From Devosia indica (GTDB taxonomy: Bacteria > Pseudomonadota > Alphaproteobacteria > Rhizobiales > Devosiaceae): DNA of 64,000 nt. Below are positions 35,719-44,542 of the stretch, piece after piece (the first letter of the stretch is position 1; every line of letters starts with the position of its first letter). The stretch is taken from positions 62,001 to 126,000 of the forward strand of contig NZ_PYVZ01000001.1 in assembly GCF_003056405.1 (NCBI RefSeq), written 5' to 3'. Both the position numbers and the translations under genes were made by a program. The notes beneath the pieces were generated by a model that ran no database searches, was not told the DNA's origin, and worked only from the letters and a program-made list of their open reading frames with translations.

Positions 35719-36846
35719 TTATGCAAAGGCGGTCAGGATGGCGCTGTGCATGGGCTTGGCCTGCCATTCGCGATCATAGGGCAGGCCGCGATTGGCGGCG
35801 CTGCGCTGGGTGCGCAACCAGGAATGGCTATCGCTCAACCCCCAGGTACTGACTCCCAGAACATTGTTGAACTGCAAGACGATATCGAGATAGCGCCGGG
35901 TTTCATCGGCCACCAGCGCATCGCGCCGTTCGATGGAGAGGCCCGTATTGGCCTCGGCGACATCGAGCTCGGTGATCGCCACCTTGAGCCCCATGCCGCG
36001 AATATCGCGCATCATGCCATAAATGCCATCGGCATAGACATTGCCCTTGCGCAGATCCAGATGGGCCTGCAGGCCGACCGTGTCGACCGGCGCGCCGCGT
36101 GAGCGCAGGCGCTCGAGCAGGCGGAGCAGCGAGAGGCGGCGCTGGCCTTCATAGCCACTATTATATTCAAGCCCGTATTCATTGATGACCATGCGCGCGC
36201 GTGGCGCACGTGCCTTGGCCGATTCCAGGGCGCGCTCGATATAAGCCTCGCCAAAAGCTTTGTAGAACTGGTTCTGCCGCAATCCGTTGCCACCATGATT
36301 GGGCTCGATCGGTTCATTGACCACGTCCCATTCGCGCACCTGGTTGCCATAGCGGCCAATGATCTTGGAAAAATGATCATCGATCAGCGCCCAGTCGCGG
36401 TTGGACGCAAGGGCCGAAGCGGCCCAGCGGGGCAGGCTCTTGTGCCAGAGCAAGGTATGCCCGCGCATGGCCAGGCCATTGCGGGAGGCAAAGCTGGCAA
36501 GCTGGTCCATCTCGCCATAATTGTAATTCCGGCTGGGCGCGATGGAATCCCATTTCATGGCCCATTCCGGCGTGATGATGGAGCAATCGCGCACCACACT
36601 GGACCGGAACCGGCTGTCGCTCAGGGTCGCGCTCTGAATGGCAGCGCCGAAATAAAGACCGCGCGAGGAAGCGGCCGAACGCAGTGCGCGCACCGGCGGC
36701 GTCGCCGGGCGGGGCTGGCGGGCCTGCGGCTGGTCTGGCGTCGCGGTCACCGATCCGGTCTGGGTCGTGTCGACACGGGCGCAGCCAATAAGCTGCCCCA
36801 CAGACAGCGCAGCGGCTGCCCCAATAATCAGATCCCGACGCTTCAC
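35719..36846 (-). CDS. GH10 endo-1,4-beta-xylanase, probable lipoprotein
   Basis: This 375-residue glycoside hydrolase family 10 enzyme has the acid/base Glu in REWDVVNEP, the nucleophile Glu in VAITELDVAE, and the substrate-binding TLLWHKSLPRW and GLQAHLDL segments. The GTG at 36844-36846 gives VKRRDLIIGAAAALSVGQLIGCARV: a twin-Arg-like leader ending in a lipobox (LIGC), so it is likely anchored at the membrane. It lies beside UDP-xylose and polysaccharide genes rather than xylose catabolism genes, suggesting it trims a self-made polymer. Dietary xylan degradation is the alternative. Confidence 0.88.
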   Translation of the reverse strand: MKRRDLIIGAAAALSVGQLIGCARVDTTQTGSVTATPDQPQARQPRPATPPVRALRSAASSRGLYFGAAIQSATLSDSRFRSSVVRDCSIITPEWAMKWDSIAPSRNYNYGEMDQLASFASRNGLAMRGHTLLWHKSLPRWAASALASNRDWALIDDHFSKIIGRYGNQVREWDVVNEPIEPNHGGNGLRQNQFYKAFGEAYIERALESAKARAPRARMVINEYGLEYNSGYEGQRRLSLLRLLERLRSRGAPVDTVGLQAHLDLRKGNVYADGIYGMMRDIRGMGLKVAITELDVAEANTGLSIERRDALVADETRRYLDIVLQFNNVLGVSTWGLSDSHSWLRTQRSAANRGLPYDREWQAKPMHSAILTAFA

Positions 36847-36979
36847 TGCTGCCTCCCCGAATCGACAACCGACCAACCCTGCCAAAGGAAAAATGAAGCA
36901 AGGACCCGAGCGCGGCAATTAGACAGAACTATCTAGATCGTTGTATTAATGGCACCATTTCAAATCAAAAGTTAGACTA

Positions 36980-36991
36980 TCTGTTAACAGA
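36980..36991. promoter_or_regulatory. 12-base palindrome TCTGTTAACAGA between xylanase and CBM60-like genes
   Basis: This perfect palindrome sits 133 bases upstream of the xylanase start and 69 upstream of the exported protein, in an A/T-rich divergent promoter region (36847-37060). It could be a shared operator. Confidence 0.35.
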
Positions 36992-37060
36992 GTCATTCGG
37001 TGCGGGAGAAGTTCTGCATACAGCTTTGTGGTACGGCAACTTTGTTAGTGGTGAGTCAAG

Positions 37061-37699
37061 ATGTGCAAGATATCACAAGTAGTAAATGCGAAAGTTTTGG
37101 GCATCTCTACCGCCCTGACATTGATAGCGGCATTGCCCGCCATGGCCGATTCGCTGGTCATTATTTCCATCGCCGGAGAGGCCTATGATGGCCCGCCAAG
37201 CTTTGATCTTTTGATTGATGACAAGGTGGTGGGCAGCGGCACGCTGCGCATGGCGATCGAAACCGAGGCTGACGGGCGCCTGTTTACGAAACCGCGCCCC
37301 AGCTCGTTCCTCGAGCAATTTTCCTTCACGGTCCCGGATGACCTGCTGACACCGGATGCGGAAATCAGCCTGGTGCTGACCAATGACAAGTTCACCCGCA
37401 TGGATGGCGCCGGTGAGGACGGGGTGCTGGACCGCAACCTGTTTATCGACTTCGTACGGGTCAATGATATCGAGGTGACCTCGGCCGACATGGTGCTGAT
37501 CCATGATGGCGATGTCGTGGAATATAATTACCAGGCCGGGCTGCTGCCGATCTATGAGGCAGGCTTCCGCGCGGTGGCGCGGCCACCCCAGGGTGGCTGG
37601 CTGAACGGTGGCGTAGCCAAGGTCGGCATGCTCGATATTCCCATGCCCCTGCCGCGACCAAAGGATCTGACGCTCAGCGTCGGCCTGGTGCAACAATGA
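37061..37699 (+). CDS. exported CBM60-like carbohydrate-binding protein
   Basis: This 212-residue protein has a signal peptide (ending PAMA-DS, about residue 30) followed by a beta-sandwich resembling the calcium-dependent xylan-binding CBM60/CBM36 group: [30 protein letters not shown], then FTVPDDLL and [32 protein letters not shown]. It probably binds a xylose-containing polymer outside the cell. Its stop overlaps a possible start of the UDP-xylose synthase gene, so it belongs to the polysaccharide operon. Confidence 0.72.
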   Translation: MCKISQVVNAKVLGISTALTLIAALPAMADSLVIISIAGEAYDGPPSFDLLIDDKVVGSGTLRMAIETEADGRLFTKPRPSSFLEQFSFTVPDDLLTPDAEISLVLTNDKFTRMDGAGEDGVLDRNLFIDFVRVNDIEVTSADMVLIHDGDVVEYNYQAGLLPIYEAGFRAVARPPQGGWLNGGVAKVGMLDIPMPLPRPKDLTLSVGLVQQ

Positions 37700-37758
37700 G
37701 CCCGCTGCATAAAGCGACCAGGCTGGCGCGGCAGACCCGCACCGGCCGGGGGGCAAGC

Positions 37759-38778
37759 ATGCCCAAATCCATCTGCGTGACAGGTGGGGCGGGGTTCCTT
37801 GGCTCGCATCTGTGTGCCCGCCTGATCGGCGAAGGGCACCGGGTGACCTGCATCGACAATTTTCACACGGGCCGTCCGGCCAATGTGGCGGCCCTGGCGC
37901 GCAGCAACCGCTTCGAGCTGGTCGAACATGACGTCATGGACACCCTGCCCGAGCACCTGCCGGCCTTTGATGAAATCTACAACCTGGCCTGCCCCGCTTC
38001 GCCGGTGCACTATCAGAGCGATCCGGTCCGCACGGCACTGATCTGCGCTGAAGGGGCGGCCAATGTGCTCTACCGCGCCCAGCGGGACGGCGCCCGGGTC
38101 ATGCATGCCTCGACTTCGGAGGTGTATGGCGATCCCGAGGTCCATCCGCAGCGCGAGGACTATTGCGGCAATGTCAACACGGTGGGGCCGCGCTCCTGCT
38201 ATGATGAGGGCAAGCGCTTCGCCGAGACGCTGTTCACCGATTTCGCCCGCCAGAGCGGCGTGGTGGTCAAGATCGTGCGCATCTTCAATACCTATGGCCC
38301 GCGCATGCAGCCCGACGATGGCCGGGTGGTCTCCAACTTCATTCTTCAGGCCCTGCGCGGCGAGGACATCACGATCTATGGCGAGGGCCGCCAGACCCGC
38401 TCGTTCTGTTACGTCGATGACCTGATCGAGGGTTTTGTGCGCCTCATGGCGTCGGGGCCCGAGGTCGATGGCCCGGTCAATATCGGCAATCCAGCCGAGA
38501 TTACGGTCGGCGAACTGGCACGCATCATCATCGAGATGACGGGCTCGCCATCGAAGCTCGTCCACCGCCCACTGCCGGTTGATGATCCGCGCCGCCGGCG
38601 TCCCGACATCACCCGCGCCAGCACCCTGCTTGGCTGGGGGCCGCGCGTGCCCCTGGCCGAAGGGCTGGAGAAAACCATCCGCTACTTTGCCAGCCTCAAA
38701 CAACCGCTGACGCCGGCACGGGGTTATGGGCCGGTCTACGCACCGGCCACCCAGAGCGAGCCCATCGTGCAAGTCTAG
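37759..38778 (+). CDS. UDP-glucuronate decarboxylase (UDP-xylose synthase)
   Basis: This 339-residue extended SDR has the NAD motif [11 protein letters not shown], the catalytic ASTSEVYGD, and [16 protein letters not shown], the Tyr/Lys segment diagnostic of UDP-xylose synthase. It converts UDP-glucuronate to UDP-xylose. ATG 37759 follows a G-rich ribosome site; a coupled ATG at 37696 (overlapping the previous stop) would add 21 residues. Its substrate is made by the next gene. Confidence 0.9.
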   Translation: MPKSICVTGGAGFLGSHLCARLIGEGHRVTCIDNFHTGRPANVAALARSNRFELVEHDVMDTLPEHLPAFDEIYNLACPASPVHYQSDPVRTALICAEGAANVLYRAQRDGARVMHASTSEVYGDPEVHPQREDYCGNVNTVGPRSCYDEGKRFAETLFTDFARQSGVVVKIVRIFNTYGPRMQPDDGRVVSNFILQALRGEDITIYGEGRQTRSFCYVDDLIEGFVRLMASGPEVDGPVNIGNPAEITVGELARIIIEMTGSPSKLVHRPLPVDDPRRRRPDITRASTLLGWGPRVPLAEGLEKTIRYFASLKQPLTPARGYGPVYAPATQSEPIVQV

Positions 38779-38804
38779 TTTTAGTAACAGAGTGAGTAAG
38801 AACC

Positions 38805-40235
38805 ATGCGCCTCATAATTATCGGTTCGGGATATGTCGGTTTGGTTTCGGGCGCATGCCTGGCGGAACTGGGGCACCACGTGATGTGCGTGGACAATGAT
38901 GCGAGCAAGGTTGGGCAGCTTCAGGCCGGCCAGATTCCCATCTACGAGCCACAGCTCTCCGAGATGATCACCCGAAACGTGGCGCAGGGGCGCCTGGGGT
39001 TTACGAGCCGGCTGCCGGCGCTGGGCAAGGAAGTTCACGCCGTCATGATCGCGGTGGGCACGCCCCCCCAGGCCAATGGCAGTGCCGATCTCAGTGCCAT
39101 CTTTGCGGTCGCCCAGGAGGTTGCTGCCAAGGCGGTCCATCCGCAAATGGTAATCATCAAGTCCACCGTGCCGGTCGGCACCGGCGACAGTGTGCAGGCG
39201 CTGATGCACAAGGCACGACCTGAGATGCATTTCTCGGTCATCTCCAATCCCGAATTCCTGCGCGAAGGCTCCGCCATTGATGACTTCATGGCGCCGGACC
39301 GGATCGTGGTGGGGGCCGGAGACGAGACGGCACGCAATACGCTGCGGGCGCTTTATGCGCCGCTGGAACAAACCGGCACACAGGTGGTCTGCATGGGCCG
39401 TCGGGAGGCCGAGCTGGTCAAATGCGCCGCCAATGCGTTCCTGGCCACCAAGATCGCCTTCATCAACGAAATGGCCGATCTTTGCGAAGCGGTCGGCGCC
39501 GATGTCGACCAGGTCGCCCATGGCATCGGGCTGGACGAACGGATTGGCGCAGCCTTTCTGCAGGCCGGTCCGGGCTATGGCGGATCATGCTTCCCCAAGG
39601 ATACGACCGCGCTGCAGGCAATTGCCCAGGAACATGGCATCAATCTGCGGCTGGTCGAAACCGTCATTGCCTCCAACGAGGCCCGTAAGCGGGCCATGGG
39701 CCGCCGCGTCTCGAGGGCGCTGCATGGCGACCTGTCCGGTCGGGTCGTGGCGGTGCTGGGCCTGACCTTCAAGCCCAATACCGACGACATGCGCGATTCA
39801 CCGTCCCTGGCCCTGATCGATGCCCTGCAGCGAGCCGGCGCGAAGGTGCAAGTGTTTGATCCGCAAGGCATGAATCGGGCCCGGGTGCATCTGCCCGATG
39901 TGCTTTTTGCCGACAATGCCTATCTTTGCGCCGAAGGGGCAGATTGCACCGTGCTGGCGACCCATTGGCCCGAATTTGCCACGCTCGACGCCGAGCGACT
40001 GGGGCGGCTGGTGCGCAATAAAGTCTTGGTGGACCTGCGCAATTTCCTTGATCCACAAGCCTTCCTCAATGCCGGTTTTGCGGTCCACGCCATTGGGCGG
40101 CCGCCGCAGCAGCCCCGGCGGCACAATGTGGTGGCGGTACACCAGCACAGTGCCCGCACCCCGTCCAGGAGGGCCTACATGAACGGGGCGGCGCAGCGTC
40201 CGAGCCCTGCCCTGCAAGATGGCATGAGCGGCTAG
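38805..40235 (+). CDS. UDP-glucose 6-dehydrogenase
   Basis: This 476-residue enzyme oxidises UDP-glucose to UDP-glucuronate. The N-terminal NAD motif is GSGYVGLVSGACLAELGH, the catalytic Cys is in GYGGSCFPKD (about residue 263), and FKPNTDDMRDSP marks the C-terminal domain. The last 40 or so residues (after VHAIGRPP) are an Arg/Pro/Gln-rich tail absent from typical UGDs. It lies 26 bases after UDP-xylose synthase, giving the sequence UDP-Glc to UDP-GlcA to UDP-Xyl. Confidence 0.94.
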   Translation: MRLIIIGSGYVGLVSGACLAELGHHVMCVDNDASKVGQLQAGQIPIYEPQLSEMITRNVAQGRLGFTSRLPALGKEVHAVMIAVGTPPQANGSADLSAIFAVAQEVAAKAVHPQMVIIKSTVPVGTGDSVQALMHKARPEMHFSVISNPEFLREGSAIDDFMAPDRIVVGAGDETARNTLRALYAPLEQTGTQVVCMGRREAELVKCAANAFLATKIAFINEMADLCEAVGADVDQVAHGIGLDERIGAAFLQAGPGYGGSCFPKDTTALQAIAQEHGINLRLVETVIASNEARKRAMGRRVSRALHGDLSGRVVAVLGLTFKPNTDDMRDSPSLALIDALQRAGAKVQVFDPQGMNRARVHLPDVLFADNAYLCAEGADCTVLATHWPEFATLDAERLGRLVRNKVLVDLRNFLDPQAFLNAGFAVHAIGRPPQQPRRHNVVAVHQHSARTPSRRAYMNGAAQRPSPALQDGMSG

Positions 40236-40260
40236 AAGCCGCGACGCGAGAGGGCAGGCT

Positions 40261-41763
40261 ATGGAAACCAGCGAGACAGTGAGCCTGTTGCTTGTCGGCG
40301 CCTTTTGCGCCGTACAGATTGCCTATGCCCTCTCGCAATGGCTTGATCTGTATTTCTTCACCCGGCCGGTCAACTGGGTGGATCCGAATGCGGCCCGTAC
40401 CAAGCCTCCGGAAGAGTACCCCTATATCGTGCTGTTCTATCCGGTGCTGCGCGAACTTGAATCAACCATGCGCACCACATTCCTGAGCCTGGCGCAGCTC
40501 GAATATCCCAAGGACAAGTTCAGCGTCGTGGCCATTCCCAATGCCGACGACGCCTTCACCGTGCGTTCGCTACGTCGGCTGCAGAAGGAATTCCCCTTCC
40601 TCCAGATCATCGAAGTGCCGCCCACCTCGCATAAATCCTGGCTGGTGGTATGGAAGGCCTGGGACCGCTGCAAGAAGGCCTACTGGTGGCATGAGGGCAA
40701 GTTCGCGCAGAACCGCGACCTGCCGCCGAAAAAGACCCGGCAATTGATCTATGCCTTCTACCAGATCGCCGAGCGGGTGATGGCCAGCCAGGATTTCCTG
40801 GTCAACTATATCGACGCGGATAGCTGCCCGCCCAGCGACCACTTCCTGGCCGCGGCTGCCGGCATGGGGCAATATGACGTGCTCCAGGCGCAGAACATCG
40901 CGGGCAATCTCAACGCGAGCTGGGCGGCGAGCTGGCATGCCTTTGACCATATGGCCTGGGACGGTTCGAAATATCCGCATCTCTCGGCCGATGGCAAACA
41001 CCCCTATTGGGTGCTGGGCAAAGGACTGTTCTTCCGCGCCTCGGACCTGATCACGCTAGGCGGTTTCCATCCCTGGCTGACGATCGAGGATCCGGAAGTG
41101 GGCATGCGCTTCTGGGTCAATGGCAAGCGGCTGGGGATCATTGAAAACCCCTTGATCGAGGAAGTGCCGCTGACCTTTGCGCATGGCATTACCCAGCGCA
41201 AGCGCTGGGTGGCGGGGTTCTTCCAGAGCCTGACCTATCCGCTCAAGGCCATGGGCATGCCCTGGCCGGCCCGCTTCAAGGCCTGGCTCAATTTCCTGCC
41301 ATGCCTGTCGCTTTCGCTCAACTCTGTCGGTCTTCCGCTGGGGATCTGGGCCAGTTGGTCGGCCTGGACCGGGCAGAACATCCTGCCCGATTGGGCCATC
41401 GTGCTGTCCCTGGCCAATCTGGTGGTCTTCACCGCGTCGATGAGCGCGCTCTATGTGCGTACCTGGCGCCGCGCGGCGCTGGTGCTGCCCGCGCGCAAGG
41501 ACCGGCTGCGCTATCTGTGGCGGGTCAATCCGGTCTTTATCCTGGTGTGGTGGCTGGTCTGGCTCATTCCGCTCTGGATCGGCTTCCGCATGTTCCTGCG
41601 CAATGAGGGCCTGGTGTGGGAACGCACCGAAAAGACCGATGCAAACCATGATCTGGTGCGCACTGCGCGCACCAGGAAATCGAGCACAGTGGCGCGGCCC
41701 GCCGCTACCGCCAAAACCAAGCTGCCCGCGGCCATGGAGGCGGGAGCGGAAAAATCCTCATAA
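40261..41763 (+). CDS. membrane glycosyltransferase, GT2 family (processive type)
   Basis: This 500-residue protein has an N-terminal membrane helix (SLLLVGAFCAVQIAYALSQWL), a cytosolic GT-A domain with the DAD-like motif VNYIDADSCPP, the EDPEVGMRFW acceptor motif and QRKRW (the QxxRW element of processive synthases), then C-terminal helices (about residues 350-460) and a basic tail. The neighbouring UDP-GlcA and UDP-xylose genes make a xylosyl- or glucuronosyl-polymer synthase the best guess. The sugar it adds cannot be read directly. Confidence 0.82.
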   Translation: METSETVSLLLVGAFCAVQIAYALSQWLDLYFFTRPVNWVDPNAARTKPPEEYPYIVLFYPVLRELESTMRTTFLSLAQLEYPKDKFSVVAIPNADDAFTVRSLRRLQKEFPFLQIIEVPPTSHKSWLVVWKAWDRCKKAYWWHEGKFAQNRDLPPKKTRQLIYAFYQIAERVMASQDFLVNYIDADSCPPSDHFLAAAAGMGQYDVLQAQNIAGNLNASWAASWHAFDHMAWDGSKYPHLSADGKHPYWVLGKGLFFRASDLITLGGFHPWLTIEDPEVGMRFWVNGKRLGIIENPLIEEVPLTFAHGITQRKRWVAGFFQSLTYPLKAMGMPWPARFKAWLNFLPCLSLSLNSVGLPLGIWASWSAWTGQNILPDWAIVLSLANLVVFTASMSALYVRTWRRAALVLPARKDRLRYLWRVNPVFILVWWLVWLIPLWIGFRMFLRNEGLVWERTEKTDANHDLVRTARTRKSSTVARPAATAKTKLPAAMEAGAEKSS

Positions 41764-41790
41764 GACGCGTATTGAGTAAGGAGTACCACA

Positions 41791-42930
41791 ATGGCGAAAG
41801 GACATGTTCTGGTCACCGGGGGCGCGGGCTTTATCGGCTCGCATCTGGTGGACCTGTTGCTGGCCCGGGGGTTTGACGTCACCGTCCTCGACTGCCTGCT
41901 CGAGCAGGTGCATGGCGACGCCGAGCGCGATGCCGAAGGCTGGCCGGTCTATCTCAATCCCGCCGCCCGCCGCATCAAGGGCAATATTCTCGATGATGGC
42001 GTGTTCGAGAGCGCCCTGTCCGGCATTACCCATCTGGCCCACCTCGCCGCCTCGGTCGGGGTCGGGCAGAGCATGACCAATATTGTCGATTACACCCGCA
42101 ACAACACCATGGCTGCGGCGATCATGCTCGAAGTGCTGTCGCGCACCGAGCATACGGTGGAGCGCATGACGGTTGCCTCATCCATGTCGATCTATGGTGA
42201 AGGGCAATATGTCGAGGCCGAGAGTGGCCGCCCGGTCATGCCCGAGATGCGCGGCCACGAGCAGTTGCAGGCCCATCACTGGGAGCTGAACCAGGATGGC
42301 GCGACCCTGCTGCCCGTGCCCACCGATGAAAACAAACTGCTCCAGCCCGCCTCGATCTATGCGGTCAACAAGCGCGACCATGAGGAGATGTTCCTTTCGG
42401 TCGGACGGGCCCTCAAGATTCCCACCGTGGCGCTCAGGCTGTTCAATGCCTATGGCTCGCGCCAGGCGCTGAGCAATCCCTATACCGGGGTTGCCGCCAT
42501 CTTCATTTCACGCCTGCTCAACGACCAGCCGCCGATCATCTTCGAGGATGGCGAGCAGAAGCGCGATTTCGTGCATGTGCTCGATGTCGCCAATGCCTTT
42601 GCCACCGTGCTCGAAAGCGATCTGGCGGTATGGGAAACGTGCAATGTCGGCAGCGGGCAGGCCCGGACGGTCAACGAGATCGCGACCACGCTGGCGCGGC
42701 TGTTGCGCAAGAATATCGCACCGACCATTCTCAACCAGTACCGGGTCGGGGATATCCGCCATTGCTTTGCCGATACCAGCAAGCTTGAAAAGCTGTTCGG
42801 CATCCGGCCGACGCAGGAGTTCGAGGCGGGCATGGCGCAGTTGATCGAATGGGTGCAGACGGTGAACCGCCCGCAGGACCGCTCGCAGCAATCGCTGGCA
42901 GAATTGACCCGGAGCAGGCTGGTCGTCTGA
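41791..42930 (+). CDS. NAD-dependent nucleotide-sugar epimerase (dTDP-rhamnose 4-epimerase-like)
   Basis: This 379-residue extended SDR has TGGAGFIGSHLVDLLLARG and the catalytic YAVNKRDHE with an upstream ASSMSIYGEG. The insertion before the active site and the FVHVLDVANAF segment resemble dTDP-L-rhamnose/GDP- or UDP-hexose 4-epimerases. It would supply a second sugar for the polymer. Substrate uncertain. It ends five bases from the convergent kinase gene. Confidence 0.78.
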   Translation: MAKGHVLVTGGAGFIGSHLVDLLLARGFDVTVLDCLLEQVHGDAERDAEGWPVYLNPAARRIKGNILDDGVFESALSGITHLAHLAASVGVGQSMTNIVDYTRNNTMAAAIMLEVLSRTEHTVERMTVASSMSIYGEGQYVEAESGRPVMPEMRGHEQLQAHHWELNQDGATLLPVPTDENKLLQPASIYAVNKRDHEEMFLSVGRALKIPTVALRLFNAYGSRQALSNPYTGVAAIFISRLLNDQPPIIFEDGEQKRDFVHVLDVANAFATVLESDLAVWETCNVGSGQARTVNEIATTLARLLRKNIAPTILNQYRVGDIRHCFADTSKLEKLFGIRPTQEFEAGMAQLIEWVQTVNRPQDRSQQSLAELTRSRLVV

Positions 42931-42935
42931 CCGGT

Positions 42936-43880
42936 TCAGCCCAGCCTCGGCCCCTCGGCCAATAGCGTCCGCCAGCGTGCGCCGCCCTGGCTTGCCTGCA
43001 ATTGGGCGGCGGCCAGGGCGCTATCGATGGTGGGCCGGGAAACCGCTACACCGGGCAATTGCGCGGTCAGCGCTTCAAAGATGGAGGGGTGCAGTGACAA
43101 CACACCCCCGATAACGGCGACGGGTAGCGTTCCGGCCCGGGCCTGCATGGCCTGGGCAAGCAAGGCCAGCTCGGTCCCAGCCTGACGCAGGATTTCGAGC
43201 GCCGTCCCATCGCCCATCCCGGCCGCCTTGGCGACACCGACGGCCAGGGCGCCGATGCGGCCCCGGTCGCCGGCATAGACATACTGGCGCACATCGTGCC
43301 AACCCGAACCGCCCACCAGGGCGAAGATCTGGTCGGCGAGGACCTGCTGGCCAGCAAAGGAGCCGGTGTGGTCGAGCGTGCGATAGAGCCGGTCGAGCGC
43401 CTGGAGGGCAATCCAGCTTCCCGAGCCGGCATCATCGATGAGAATGCCCCTGCCCCCGACCCGGACAACATCGCCGGTCGCGCCGACATGAATGCCGATA
43501 GATCCGGTGCCGGCGGAGACCAGGTGTCCGGCCCCGGGCTGGAAATGGGCGGCAAAGGCCAGGATGATGTCATCCATCAGGAGGATCGCAGTGCGCGGCA
43601 AGCCGAGCGCCTGTTGGGCGAGACCGGCAATCTCCTCGGCGGCGGCGGCGCCAAAGCCGGTCAGGCCGCCGGAGAGGGTTTTGGCCACGAGACCGTTCTG
43701 AGCCATCTCGTCGGCCAGTTGGGTGAACACTGCGCCAAGCCGGTTGCGCTCGGCCGGGTTGAACACATGGGCTGTAGCGCCGCCGACTTGGCCCCGCGCC
43801 AGTACGGCGCCCGCCGGATCGCAGGCCACCCAGCGGCTGGCCGTGCCGCCCACATCAAGCCCGAGATGCACCTGGCTCAC
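42936..43880 (-). CDS. BadF/BcrA-type amino-sugar kinase (NagK/MurK-like)
   Basis: This 314-residue ASKHA kinase has the phosphate-1 motif GLDVGGTASRWVACD, the SAGTGSIGIHV adenosine segment and GGRGILIDDAGSGSW. BadF-type kinases include GlcNAc kinase, glucosamine kinase and the clostridial MurNAc/GlcNAc kinase MurK. Co-transcription with NanE and a sugar ABC importer, and the nearby murQ, suggest it phosphorylates imported MurNAc and/or GlcNAc, replacing a PTS. Its start overlaps the nanE stop by four bases. Confidence 0.82.
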   Translation of the reverse strand: MSQVHLGLDVGGTASRWVACDPAGAVLARGQVGGATAHVFNPAERNRLGAVFTQLADEMAQNGLVAKTLSGGLTGFGAAAAEEIAGLAQQALGLPRTAILLMDDIILAFAAHFQPGAGHLVSAGTGSIGIHVGATGDVVRVGGRGILIDDAGSGSWIALQALDRLYRTLDHTGSFAGQQVLADQIFALVGGSGWHDVRQYVYAGDRGRIGALAVGVAKAAGMGDGTALEILRQAGTELALLAQAMQARAGTLPVAVIGGVLSLHPSIFEALTAQLPGVAVSRPTIDSALAAAQLQASQGGARWRTLLAEGPRLG

Positions 43881-44542
43881 CGGGGCACGCCCTGTTTGAC
43901 AAACGTGGTGGTGATTTCGCGCGGATTGGTGATCATGGTGCCCACAACAACGGCATGCGCGCCAGCGGCAAAGGCCTGGGCGACAAGCTCGGGCCGATTG
44001 TAGCGCCCTTCGGCTACCACCGGAACATCAAGCCGTGAGGCCAGGGCCTCGAGCAGGGCCAGGTCCGGCTCTTCCGGCTTGGGCTGGGTCTTTTCGGTAT
44101 AGCCCGAAAGGGTCGTGGCGACATAATCGGCGCCCCAATCGGCCGCCTTCAGGCCTTCGTCCAGCGTGGAAATATCGGCAAAGACTTCGGCGCCGATCTC
44201 TTCCTGAATGCGTCGGATGAGGACGCTGGGATGTTCGCCATGGCGCGGGCGCTCGGTGCAATCGAGCGCAACAATCCCGGCGCCTGATGCATAGATCGCG
44301 GCAGCGGCCTCGAAATTGGGGGTGATATAGACCGGGTGGTTTTCGGAAAACACCTTGTGGATGCCGATGACCGGCAGGCCCGCTGCCTGCACTGCGGCGA
44401 CATCGGCTGGGCCATTGGCGCGGATGCCCACGGCACCGCCGTCGCGGGCGGCCAGGGCCATGGCGCCCATGAACCGGGGACCATGAAGTGGGTTATCGGC
44501 CCGCGCCTGGCAGGAGACGACAAGACCCCTGGGCAGCTTCAT
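43877..44542 (-). CDS. nanE: N-acylglucosamine-6-phosphate (ManNAc-6P) 2-epimerase
   Basis: This 221-residue TIM-barrel protein interconverts ManNAc-6-P and GlcNAc-6-P. Family segments include VVSCQARADNPLHGP, FMGAMALAARDGGAVGIRANG, DISTLDEGLKAADWGADYVATTLSGYT and VVAEGRYNRPE. The ATG at 44542 overlaps the permease stop (ATGA). No sialic acid lyase (NanA) is seen, so it may only serve amino-sugar recycling here. Confidence 0.88.
   Translation of the reverse strand: MKLPRGLVVSCQARADNPLHGPRFMGAMALAARDGGAVGIRANGPADVAAVQAAGLPVIGIHKVFSENHPVYITPNFEAAAAIYASGAGIVALDCTERPRHGEHPSVLIRRIQEEIGAEVFADISTLDEGLKAADWGADYVATTLSGYTEKTQPKPEEPDLALLEALASRLDVPVVAEGRYNRPELVAQAFAAGAHAVVVGTMITNPREITTTFVKQGVPR

Noticed and set aside
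42936..44542. Sialic acid catabolism locus
   Set aside because: NanE is present but no NanA lyase, NanK-type ROK kinase or sialate transporter was seen; MurQ, NagZ and the epimerase point to murein salvage.
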